From Certhia americana (Eukaryota > Chordata > Aves > Passeriformes > Certhiidae), in contig CM031878.1 of NCBI GenBank assembly GCA_018697195.1, positions 69,562,101 through 69,626,100 of the forward strand: 64,000 nt of DNA, given 5' to 3'. Under the pieces are notes generated by a model. That model worked only from the letters and a program-made list of their open reading frames with translations. It made no database searches and was not told the DNA's origin. A program made the position numbers and the translations under genes. Below, piece after piece: positions 26,301 through 36,342 of this stretch. Position 1 is the first letter of the stretch; each line of letters opens with the position of its first letter.

Positions 26301-27863
26301 ATCAAAATAGCTCTCAGCCTAATTACAGACATTTTAAATGGAAGATATTACTCACCCTTTCAGAGCTCAAGCCTGTGAGACACCAGGCAGTGGCTCAAAC
26401 ATGTTTGAAGCCCAGCCATGGAAGGAGCCTGTCCATAAGGGCAAGTGGAGACCTCGCAGAAGTCGTTGGCTTGATGCAGAATTTATTTGTGAAATCCTGT
26501 AGCCTGTGATAAGCAAGAAATCAGAAAAGTATTAGAAAAAGTCCCTTCTGACTGGGAAATCTGGCAGCAAGCTGATCTATGTATTTTCCGGTGAGCTTGA
26601 TGCCTGTAAACCCCCCCACACAAGCACCCCACAACCTGGAAGTTTCAGAGCAGACACTGCACACCCCAAGATGCCATCACAATAATAATTACTGCAGAAA
26701 GACAGGCTGCGATTTGCCTCCTCAGCCTCCAAAACAGCGGCAGACTAAGCCATTAGCAATTAATTAAAGATCAATGACATGTAAAACCCTAAGGAACACA
26801 CATGCAATTAGAAAATGTATTTAAAGCAAGCCACAAACCCACAAATTGTTGTCTGACACCACTCCCCATCTCATCCCACTCCCTTTACAAGCCAAGGGGG
26901 CTGTGGGAGGGTTACCTAGAGAGTTCCACTTGGCAGAGCACATTTCCAACACTGTGCACTCATCGAAAGCCCTTGTCAGTGAGAGTTTTCCTGTTTATTC
27001 CAATGGACCTTGGATGGCCTGTAAACATCCTTGCGAAAACAAGTACTCTCTAATAGATAAATATGCTCTGCTTTCACTGACTTGGGAATGGCTGGATTGC
27101 CCTATACAGTCCGAAGTTGAGACACTACTTGGTAAACATCCTGCATGCACCATCAGTCCCCAGATGTTGCAACACAGGGTTGAATTTAAGTTTAAACAAT
27201 TGCTTTGCATTGAAAGTTTAACTCCTCTGACATATGTAGGTACATTACTGAGTAGTTTCACAACCCCTTATATCTGCAAAGAGCCCTATGATACCTGGCA
27301 ATTAAAAGGAAAAAGGATTTTTTTAAAAATAAAAAGACAAAAGGGTGAGTTCCTCGGCCGAATTTCAGAAACGGCTACAGTTTGTCACAGGCTCTGGAAC
27401 AGAAAGAAACTATATTTCTTTCCTCCTCGGCTCCAAAGTCAAGATAATTCTGCCTGAAAGACCCTCCAGCCAGATTGCTTCACGTTGGACATTATTACTC
27501 TTTACAAGGTTTTGCTTCGCTTTCTTTAACGAGAGAGTTAAAACCTAACCTCAGCTGAACTACTGAATACGATGATGACGATGACAGTAATATCAGAAAG
27601 AAGAACAACATCACGAAGAAAGAAACAGCAATTTACTCCCGTACGGAAAACGCAAACACACACCTCCCCCCGCCCCCGTCCAGACCCACGCATTTTCATT
27701 CCCGTGTGTCCAGCCACACTTACTTCTCCCACCCGGACCCTCGGCTGTCCTTCCTTGGCGAAGCGGCCAAAACCAACGGGAGAGAGCCACGAGCAGCGGC
27801 CGAGGGACACACGAACCGCGCCTCCGGCTCGCCTGTCGACACAGGACCTCGCTGCTATCAACC

Positions 27864-28046
27864 ACTCCTCCTCCTCCTCCTCCTCCTCCTCCGCCGCCGC
27901 CNNNNNNNNNNNNNNNNNNNNNNNNNNNNNNNNNNNNNNNNNNNNNNNNNNNNNNNNNNNNNNNNNNNNNNNNNNNNNNNNNNNNNNNNNNNNNNNNNNN
28001 NTTCCTCCTCCTCCTCCTCCTCCTCCTCCTCCTCCTCCTCCTCCTC
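27864..28046 (+). repeat. (CCT)n/(CCG)n trinucleotide repeat spanning the gap
   Basis: Eight to nine CTC/TCC triplets pass into CCG triplets just before the gap. About 14 more CCT triplets follow the gap. The true repeat length is unknown because the assembly breaks inside it. On the minus strand it is a (GGA)n purine tract in a promoter island, which can form unusual DNA structures and is hard to sequence. Confidence 0.93.
27902..28001. other. assembly gap, 100 N
   Basis: Exactly 100 N, the conventional placeholder for a gap of unknown size. It sits inside the trinucleotide tract, so the real sequence here may be much longer or shorter. Confidence 1.
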
Positions 28047-28508
28047 GTTCTCCCCGCGGAGCAGCAGCGACACAAAGGAGCGGCCGGGTAGCGGCAGCTC
28101 CCTGCGCGCCTGGAGCAGTGCGAGGAATCAAGGAACTCATCGTTTTCTTGTCACGTGGGAGTTAACAAAACCTCAAAAGAGCCGTGCCTCTACAGTCCGA
28201 GAGGGAATAAGCTTTCCCACAGCCTGCTGCACCTCCGGAGATGCTTCGGTGCTGATGCCAATGAAAGCGTCCGAGGTGCTGAGACTCAGTTGAAGCTTCA
28301 ACTCCTGGGACCTTGGAGATCTTGTTGCAATCGATGTCTCACCTCCTGGAGAAGAAGCTTGAATAAGTGTCTAGTGTATAAATCAAGCCTATGTGTATCA
28401 ATATGTTTTGGTGGTTTGATTCGCCATGTTTTTCTCCGCTGGATAGAGAGATATGTACCCCCTTGGGCAGATCTCCAGGGAATGTTCACGGAATGTCATA
28501 GTAAGGAA

Positions 28509-28742
28509 AAATTCAACCCAAAACAAAACAAACAAAAAACAAACCCAAAAACAACCCACAAAAAAACCCCCAAACAAACCCAAAACAAACATTAAAAAAT
28601 ACCCAAACAAAAAACCACTTGAAAAAATGACAAAAAACCCCCACAAAACCCCAAACCAACAACCCCCCCAACACCACAAACAAACAAACAAACAAACAAA
28701 CAAACAAACAAACAAACAAACCCCACAGCACAAAAACACTCA
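28509..28742 (+). repeat. G-depleted A/C-rich low-complexity tract with (CAAA)n
   Basis: About 230 bp composed almost wholly of A and C on the plus strand, with only a handful of G and T. It ends in a near-perfect (CAAA)n run (28678-28720). The minus strand is a T/G tract with several G-runs of four to six. It lies a few hundred bases to the right of the CpG island and is probably an expanded and degraded simple repeat. Confidence 0.85.
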
Positions 28743-31700
28743 AGAAAAAATCCCAGCTCTATCACCCTGCTGAACTGGTCCCTGGGTTAAATATTCCTGG
28801 GAAGGGGATAAAGTAAGGGAAAGGATAGGACTGATACAAGATTACACAGTCCAAGTCTCATTTCTTTAGGTGGCAGGCTAAAACTATCTGGCCTGGAGTA
28901 AGACCCTGAATTTTGCACACCCTAGCCTCATGCCTAGGTGCATTCCTGTCACACCATCCATGTCACACCATTGTTCTTTTGCCTTCACCCCAGGAAAACT
29001 GAGTGGATGCTGTTGTATCTCATTTCAGTGAGATTTTTGTACAACTGGGAGCAATTTAGTTTTTACCCTTGTAATCCACCTTATGTGCCCCAGAAGGCAG
29101 CACTGAGGGAAAATGAGGAAGGTCTGGAGTGCCCTCAGTCCCTGCAGTTCATTCCATGGACACGACAGCTGAGAGTATTTGTCTCCTGCAGGAACTCATT
29201 TTACCCTTTGGATAGCCTGGTCATATGCCATTTATCTCTGGAAGATTCAGACCAAGAAACAGAATTTGATCTGAAATTCTACAAGAAGTGAGGATAGAGG
29301 ACAGAGAATGGCTTTGTTCCTACCATCATTTTTTTTGCCAAAGCAACTTAAACCATTATTCAGTTGGAGTTCCCTAATTGGAAACTGTTCTGTTGTTCCA
29401 TCTCCATTCATGACTTTCAAAAGCTTTGGTTTGGGGTAAAGAAGCTTCCCAAGAATGGGATGAGCCTTTTTGCCAGGGGATGATGGAAAATAAGGGAGAT
29501 GTGATTGGTAGACTATAAAGCAAAACTGCCCGGAAAGTGAAATTGCCAGTAAAATGTAAAAAAAATAAAATAAAATAAAAATATATTTATAATCTTGCAA
29601 ACACTTGCACATGGGGCTTTGTTTGCTTCCATGTGTAGTTAATCCAGATGACCATGTGATTATAGCTGAATTTGAGATTATGTATCACAGGCCAGTTTGA
29701 ACAGGAAGACACTGTGCCTGGAGTCCTGTGCCTAAAAGAAATGAGACATTTTCTGCTATGTATTGTGGACAATTTAAAGACATAAAGAAAGAGAAACAGA
29801 ACATATTATAGTTACTGGAAGAAGATGGGACATTGTCTATGTGCTTTTTATTGGCCAGCAATAGGAAATAAATCCATATTATATTCAAATTCCTTTTACT
29901 CAGAGATAGTGCATTATGAGTTTTGCAATCCTGCCAGTACTCACTGTCAAAAGAGTAAATTGCCAGTTTTCAGCAGGAGCATATACCTTCTCATTATAAT
30001 GTGTGTGTCATGTTTAACACATTTGATTAGAGAGATGCATGTGCTGGGAGACTGCATTTTGTACACTAAAAATAAGGGGAAAAATAAAAAAACCCACCTC
30101 AAATTTATATAGGATGCATCCTTTCTTGCTTCTGGAAAATGAAGGTGAGTCTGTGCCACCACAACTCCATATTGACATATTCCCACTTCCTATCCCTGTG
30201 TCCAAACTGATGAAAAGAGGGTTTCCACTCTCTTGTAAGTGTAGAATACTAAAGCCACTGGAAGGTGTTTGACAGCACACCCTAATGGAAAAGCTCCATC
30301 TCACTCATAAAAGCTATGCAATGGATAAAAGCTATTATGGAAATCTGTTATCATTCACTTTAAATGGGGAAAATGTATCTGGCACTGGCTACAGAAGAAA
30401 ATCTCCAGAGTCTGACAGGAAAACGAACAAGGGATTCATCAACTCTAAAATGATTAAGAAGTTTGGGTTTAGCTTAGTCTTTTTTTTTCCCTTCCCAAAA
30501 CAGACCTTACTAAAATAAAACAAAGGCAAAATGCTCTCTGGGAGCTCTGCCAGTCTCTGTCAGTTATGTATTTTGGGAAGTGGGGCGAGTCCACATGACC
30601 TCTGTTGTCCCTATCTTTGAGATAATGCTGTTACATTTAGAAGAGCACTTGAGCTATGGTCGACAAGTGCTCTATGCAGTCCTCTTATCACAAAACCTCA
30701 GAAAGGGAAAAACTTGGGCCTTCTGAAAACATCTCAAATCATAGAAGAAAAGCGAGTGGCACTTGCTGATACAGAGGTAATTCAGATCTTTTATTTAACA
30801 GTAACCTGTGGAACAGCGGATCCATGAACTTCCCTCAAATTGCCTGCTATAAAAATGGCACAGGTCTCCCTCCTGGGAAATCTTGGATGGTTTCAGACCC
30901 CAGCCTGAGTGGACTGAAGCTGCTAAGCTGGAAGAAAGTTTTAATTTCTTACTCTTCCTCCCCAGAAATTTTTCATCTTGGAGAATACATCAAAACTGGA
31001 TTGCAAATTATCTGTCAAATGCTAAAGACCCTGCAGGACGAAGTCGTGAAGGAACAACCCATTTTCACCACAGCAGATCAGCTGGCTTCTTATTTAACCG
31101 TAGTCCAAAACTTAGAATCTTTCGTGAATCCTGCTGTATTTCAGTTTGCTGTTCCAGTCAGGCGTTGCGTCAGGATTCCTCCCTCTGTGCAGAAACATCA
31201 GGTGAGCCTGCTTAAATTCCTAGTGAGAAGAAAAGACTGAATATCACCATCATAAGAAGAACAGAAATGCAGCAGGTAGGGAGTAGTTTTTGTATTAAAG
31301 AATCTGTTAAGTACATCAAAAATACCAGCAACTTTCTCCAGTCTGTTACAGACTATTTTACCAAAAATGGTTGACTTTTCCTGAAGCTATCATTCTCCCT
31401 GAAAATATGTTTAACTTGGGCATTCTGTCTCCTTCACAGGCCTACACTGCCTACGGTGCTCTAATGTAACTGCAACAATCCTTGACAAAATGGCATTCTT
31501 GCCACATGAGAAATGGATTTGCAGCTGTGCAGCAGACAGAACTGCAACATGAAAAATAAACTATTCAGTGTCAGGTGTTAGCAATAACTGTATCAAATTG
31601 TGATGATCATTTTATAGATACAATTCCAGTGAGAGTGTGTGGGCCTTAACAAAGTGTCCTTTCAATTTAACAGTAAATGCCCTCTTCTCCATTTAGGATA

Positions 31701-31762
31701 GGCTCCTAGAGTTCTTCAGTGAATTCTCCTACACATCTATAGTCTACATGTGCTAATCATCC
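28743..31762. other. intergenic DNA, one possible unrecognised exon
   Basis: No known gene. On the plus strand an interval at 30802-31201 has an acceptor-like start, an ATG at 30824, 126 open codons and a good donor (CAG|GTGAGC) at its end. It is described in the findings because I cannot assign it to a family. The rest shows nothing notable. Confidence 0.4.
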
Positions 31763-32282
31763 TTTAAACACTGATCCTGGCTGGATGCCACACCCCACAA
31801 GAGTCACTCTATCAGTCCCTTCACCAGCTGGGCAGAGAAGAAAAAACAAATAAAAGGCTTGTGGGGTGAGATGAGAACACAGAGATCAGTCACATATCAC
31901 TGTCACAGGCAGAAGATACTTGACTTAGGAAATTAGTTTATTACCAATTAAATCACAGTTGGATAAAACCAAAAGAAACTAAATCCTAAAAACTCCTTTG
32001 TCCCACCCTTCCCTTCTTCCCAGGCTTAATTTCACTCTCAAATTTCTCTTCCTCCTTCCCCTCGGTGGTTCAGGGAGATGGAGAACAGGGTTTCTGGTCA
32101 TTCTATTAAAACTCTCTCTCCTTCCTCATCATCACTGATGGTGTCAGACAAGGCCAGAGGGTCCCCCTTGGAGCTGGCAGGCGTTGGCTCAGCTGGATAT
32201 AGGGGAAGCTTCCAGCAGCTTCTCAGAGAAATCACCCCTGTACCACCCTCCTCTACCCAAATCCAGCCATGCCAACCCCATA
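31763..32282 (-). mobile_element. old avian ERV LTR, internally deleted
   Basis: On the minus strand this follows a common avian LTR that I recognise from memory. It opens with TATGGGGTTGGCATGGC, continues through AGAAGCTGCTGGAAGCTTCC and GAGCCAACGCCTGCCAGCTC, then GAAGAAGGGAAGGGTGGG, TAATTGGTAATAAAC, and ends near CATCCAGCCAGGATCA. The usual family member is longer, and the middle part is missing. An AATAAA polyadenylation signal lies on the minus strand near 31935-31941. Ends are degraded and I cannot define a target-site duplication. It lies about 260 bp beyond the C5orf63 stop codon, in the same orientation. Confidence 0.7.
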
Positions 32283-32540
32283 CAGAGTTTATCTGCCGTT
32301 ATGGAGCAGCTTTAACTCTGTCAGTGAAAAACCAGCCCACCAGAGCAGCAAATGAATGGCACAGAAAAGGTGGCTCCTGGTGCAGCTAGGCTGGGTGATT
32401 AACACAAAACAGAACACAAATCACTCAAGTTTTTCAGACTCCTATGTCCTAAGAAATTCAAGGCCATATAATGAATATGGGTTTTTTTCCACACAGTTCT
32501 TTTTACCTTTGAGATTTGCATCAGAGCAGCTGCATTTTCT
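32283..32540 (-). other. C5orf63: probable start of C5orf63 3' UTR
   Basis: Sequence immediately downstream of the C5orf63 stop on the minus strand, up to the ERV LTR. I see no clear AATAAA in this stretch. The nearest minus-strand AATAAA is inside the LTR, so the transcript may run into it. The 3' end itself is inferred. Confidence 0.4.
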
Positions 32541-32720
32541 TCACTGTTTTCCTGCACTTTGCAATTCCAGCTTCCTAAGTTGGTCCTCAAACTTTTGAAT
32601 GTCAACTCGATGCTTCATTAAGAACTTTCCATTTAAATGAAAAACAGGTATGTCATATTTGTATTTATCATACCACGCTGAGTTCTCTGGAAGAGTAATA
32701 TCCACCTCCTTCAGAACAAA
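32541..32720 (-). CDS. C5orf63: C5orf63 coding exon 3 (residues 60-118 and stop)
   Basis: Acceptor with a long pyrimidine tract (TTTTTTTTCTGCCACAG) followed by FVLKEVDITLPEN, then the DIPVFHLNG segment holding the cis-proline. A charged C-terminal helix (FEDQLRKLELQ) comes before the TGA at 32541-32543. This is the best-conserved half of the protein in my memory of the family. Confidence 0.92.
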   Translation of the reverse strand, partial: FVLKEVDITLPENSAWYDKYKYDIPVFHLNGKFLMKHRVDIQKFEDQLRKLELQSAGKQ

Positions 32721-35700
32721 CTGTGGCAGAAAAAAAATATGTCAGCTCCTACTGACACTGAAAAGCAATACCTGCTTGTCTTCTGATCAGTGTTTCCCTC
32801 AGAAATGCAAGGCTGTTTCCTTGAAGCTTGTGGGTTTACTCCTTGTGTTGTAGATAAGGGCCTGTTTTTCTGAGTCCAAAATACATGTGGCCACAACATT
32901 TGTCTGCCTCTCCACAAGGGACTCCCTCCCTAGCCCAGAACATTCTCGTTCCACTGTGCAAAACCACTCTCCTGTGGGCAGCAACCACAACAGTTGGGAA
33001 CAAAACAGGCAGCAGAGTGCAACAGCTCATAGGATTTCCATTAAAAGTTTCACCCTTCAACAGAGAGATCAAAATCTGATTGAAGAACAGCAAAAATTGC
33101 AGTCACACACAGTTCAAATATTTGAAGCCTCACTTAGCCAAATCCTTCCCAAACTACCTGCCTCATAAAAGTTGCAAACTCCTCCTTCAGAAAAGGCAAC
33201 GGTATTTACAAAAGGAATGTTTTCATGAACTACTGCAACATGGTGTATATTGGTTCAGTTTGACAATACTTATTTAAGTAGCATTGTCACAAATTGCTTT
33301 TGGATAATGAGTTTTATGTAAATCACTGCTGAAATTGTCTTGAAGAGGTCATCCATGAAAGAATAACTGATGCAAATAAATCCAAGCAATTTTGTTTTTA
33401 CAAAGAAAGAATCCTGATTAACTGATCTTTCGTATAGCAAACATATACAGTATTTCCATACATTACCCTTCTCTTGTATGGCTCAAGAACTTCTTTTGCT
33501 TCATCACACAGAGGGCACGGTTTCTAAATGAAAACATTCAGAATAGCTTGAAGCATGCAGTAAAACACAAAAGTTGTTTGTACTGTGAAGTAACACATAC
33601 AGATAGGAGCATTCATTACTAGAAATGAAGGTTCCCTTCCCTGCACCAAGTACCCTGTTCAAGGGCTTTCTAAAACTTTACTTATCTGTGCAGTATGGAT
33701 GAAAAAAACCCCAATGAACTATCCAGCCACTGAATTTAATTATTTTACGTTTGCTGTTCCATTTCTCATGGAGGAAATTAAGAGTCTTCTACAAGGTGAT
33801 TCAAGGGAATGATCGGAAAGGTCCTACAGAGACCCCTCATTTAGGTCAGCAATGAATATTCTAAGCACAGTCATCACCAAATGAAGACAGCTGCAGGTAA
33901 CATTCCTGCTAAAAGAGGATTGAGAAAGCCACACTTCCCAGCCTGTCTCAGATGAAGACACATGGCTCAGTTCAAATGGGAAAAGAAGGCAATTTAAGAT
34001 ATCCTGGGTGGCTTTGCCTGGAAGAAATTAAGCGGGATCCTCCAAACTGCAAGAGCTGGAAGGAGAGGAACCTCCAGCAGGGAGAACTGGCAAACAGCTG
34101 CACTGTTTTGACCCGTGATGGGGTAAAAAACCCCTCACATTTTCAAAAACTCCCTCATCTTCCACTACAGCTGAACATCCATGTTCTGGTGACCACCCAG
34201 GCCGTAACTGAAGAAGTAACTCATATGAATGTATACTTCTCCAATATTTCCAGCAACAGAATTTGGCCTATAATTCACATGGCAAAGTATATGGAGGCAA
34301 ACATGACAGCTCTCTCCCTCTGCCCCAAGACACCTTCCACAGCTGGAAAAGACCTTCTCCTCTTTCTCCCACTGAAAAGACTTCCTAGGGCTTGTTCAAA
34401 TGTGAAATTAATCTGAAGCAGCTACTTTTCATTTCCTGCATGTGAATTACTTCAGATGAAGCACTCTACTTTTATTTAGATCTAAACTAAATTGCCTTTC
34501 CCACGCAGAAAAGTCCATGTGCTCTGAAAATCTACGCAGGATACTAAAGTGCTGTGCTCTTCATAGTCCTGGTTGCTTTTGGAGAGACTGGTTTTACAGA
34601 TACTAGTGACTGAAAGGAATCACCCAGAAACCTGCACATCCATTTTGTAACACACCATGCTCCTTCCATTAAAGCAGGACACACTTGGTTCCTCTAGGCC
34701 TGCGGAGAGCTTCCTAACATACCAGGCACATAAATGCATTTGGCAAAGGAGGCGAACTTCTAGGAAAAAAATACGGCTTTACTCTTATGGCAAGCTTAGG
34801 CACTGAGTGGTACTGGTTTAAAATCAAAAGTGAATTAACAAATAGTGAAAACTTTTCTCAAAGTAGATTTATATAAGCAACTGTTGCACAAATGCTGGGG
34901 TGGTCATAAAAGGGGACTGCAAGGGGAAACCCATTTGGTAGTTTCTATCAGTTTGATCCAGAAGTTATAACTCCCTTCTGCTTTCTCCTCCTCTTTCGTC
35001 CTTATTAAAAATAAGAAGGAGGCAAACAAGGGGTCAATTAGCATAAGCTAACAGTGTAGATTAACATTTTTTATAGTCTGTGCTTCTCTTTGCAATTGCC
35101 AGTGAACATTTAAAGTTAACTGTAAACATTTAGAGTTAAAAGCACCTTCAACAAAAGGCCATTTTAGAGAACTGCTGGAAATCTGATATCACACAGTGCC
35201 TTACTAGTTAGGTGTTTTAAGACACAAAGAGCTTTTTTTTCCCCAATTATTAACCCAAAGGTAAGAGCATTATTCCCTACTTTACCCCATTTGAATTATG
35301 AATGAGTTCAGGCTAAACTGGGCAAGGGAGGACAAAGCTGCAACTTTATAGTTCTGATTACTAGATGGATGCTGACTTATTATTTTTAACCTATTCATCT
35401 GTCATATAGTTTAAAAACTCCTGTATGGTTACTGATGGAAAGAACAAACATTGTGCAGAAGGAGGAAATTATTTTAATCATATTTAAAACCACCACACTG
35501 ATGTCATCACTCTCAGTGCTTTGCATTTATTCTCCCCTGATTTTTCTCCTCTTGAAGGCTACAACAACCACAAAAATGCAGCACAACTCACCTGTGTCAT
35601 CCTTTATTAAACTGCAAAACTATGCAGGAAAAAATCGAAAACAATCCATGGAATCTGACATTCCACAAATGATCCATCCTGCTCACCTCATCTGTTTTCT

Positions 35701-36341
35701 AAATATGCCTAGGAATTCTACATGAGTTTTATCTGTTGTCAATAAAGCAAAAAGAGGGCAAAACAAAATCCACTTTTCCCTCACGTGCTCCCAGCACTAT
35801 TTGGATACATTTTACATTCTCACAGGTGGTGCCAAAATTAAAAATGAGCACTTTGAAAAGCCTGTTTTGACTGTTGATGCTTGTGGTTGGCAGATTGTGC
35901 ATAACAATTCATCTCTATTCTCCATTTTCAGGGTGAAACACTGGCAGCTGAGCTAAATTTTCAACTAGTAAATGAACCATAGAGTCCCTGAGGCATTACT
36001 GTCCTGAAATATTTGTTGATGGCTGATTCTTGTTTGCTACAACGAGGGTAGGACTGTGGGGCAAAGCCTGGTGAGCAGGAACCCACTAAGTAAAATGCCC
36101 AATACTACTTTGAAGATTGGGAAAAAAAAGGCAAGGACAAGTAATTTAATCTGCAATTCCTGTGTATCAGAGCTAATAAGCCTACAGTCTTGCCCAGCTT
36201 TATGGTGTAAAAAGCTCTTACCTTGGTGAATAAAGTCAACACTGGCTTATTTGTGCTGGCCAAACAAAGTTGTCTCCCAAGTGGGCTGGGTGAAAGCCTC
36301 GCTCGTGGCAGGGCTCTGCTCAGAAAACAGAGCACTATCAT
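32541..36341 (-). CDS. C5orf63: C5orf63, glutaredoxin-like protein (three coding exons)
   Basis: Spliced minus-strand gene with coding exons 36222-36341, 33467-33523 and 32541-32720, giving 118 residues. All three exons join in phase 0. Residues 34-40 (VLTLFTK) form the first beta strand of a thioredoxin fold, residues 43-46 are the CPLC active-site motif, and P84 in DIPVF is the cis-proline. The family is the small glutaredoxin-like group (DUF836/Glrx-like; yeast YDR286C homologues), with presumed thiol-disulphide or glutathione-linked redox activity that is poorly characterised. The N-terminal 30 residues are rich in Arg, Leu and Ser and lack acids, so mitochondrial import is possible. Start choice: the ATG lies one base inside an exon whose acceptor (CTGCCTGAAACAG) immediately precedes it, so an upstream untranslated exon is expected, perhaps in the CpG island at 40.6-41.2 kb. 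All splice sites are GT-AG and there are no internal stops, so the gene looks intact. Confidence 0.9.
32721..33466 (-). other. C5orf63: C5orf63 intron between coding exons 2 and 3
   Basis: 746-bp intron bounded by GT at 33466-33465 and AG at 32722-32721 on the minus strand. Several short overlapping open frames inside it are not supported as genes. No repeat recognised. Confidence 0.85.
33467..33523 (-). CDS. C5orf63: C5orf63 coding exon 2 (residues 41-59, CPLC motif)
   Basis: A 57-bp exon encoding 19 residues, starting KPCPLCDEAKEVLEPY. It carries both active-site cysteines. The acceptor is preceded by TGTTTTCATTTAG and the donor reads AGG|GTAATG. Too short for an open-frame search; found by motif and by phase match with its neighbours. 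Confidence 0.9.
33524..36221 (-). other. C5orf63: C5orf63 intron between coding exons 1 and 2
   Basis: About 2.7 kb, bounded by consensus GTAAGAG and TTTCATTTAG on the minus strand. No other exon, RNA gene or recognised repeat is visible. A 154-codon plus-strand open frame (33952-34416) is not supported. Confidence 0.8.
36222..36341 (-). CDS. C5orf63: C5orf63 coding exon 1 (residues 1-40)
   Basis: Begins at the ATG at 36341, one base after an acceptor AG (36343-36344). Ends with ACCAAG followed by a consensus donor GTAAGAG. It encodes the Arg-rich N-terminus and the first fold strand (PVLTLFTK). The N-terminus is the least conserved part of the family, so the exact start is less certain than the rest. 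Confidence 0.87.
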
Positions 36342-36342
36342 C

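Larger units (their letters stand above)
20661..27639. other. AT-rich non-coding DNA, no gene seen
   Basis: No exon recognised. It contains a T-rich 33-bp homopolymer (21571-21603), a TTAGAA-based short tandem array (about 23342-23390), T17 at 22554-22570 and A21 at 25334-25354. A 203-codon open frame at 26846-27457 (plus) has no similarity I recognise and is within what chance allows at this scale. Confidence 0.45.
27640..28300. promoter_or_regulatory. CpG island, probable promoter (MARCHF3 by synteny)
   Basis: GC- and CpG-rich stretch standing out from AT-rich flanks, with the CpG-dense parts on both sides of a (CCT)n tract and the assembly gap. A CACGTG E-box-like site lies near 28152. 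On the minus strand the sequence reads into a strong splice donor (AA|GTAAGTG, exon end at 27724). That makes a minus-strand untranslated first exon of roughly 27724-28100 plausible. Human MARCHF3 lies next to C5orf63 on the same strand, so MARCHF3 exon 1 is the likeliest owner. No protein evidence supports it, and a bidirectional promoter is also possible. Confidence 0.5.

Noticed and set aside
26846..27457. 203-codon plus-strand open frame near the CpG island
   Set aside because: No family resemblance, no splice-site or start context support, and a length that chance can produce in 64 kb.
1..27639. MARCHF3 coding exons expected by synteny
   Set aside because: I looked for the RING-CH cysteine/histidine pattern and neighbouring conserved segments on the minus strand and saw none, so only an intron is proposed.
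27572..28293. Poly-Ser, poly-Pro, poly-Glu and poly-Gly open frames across the gap
   Set aside because: They are translations of the (CCT)n tract and of N placeholders, in all frames and on both strands.
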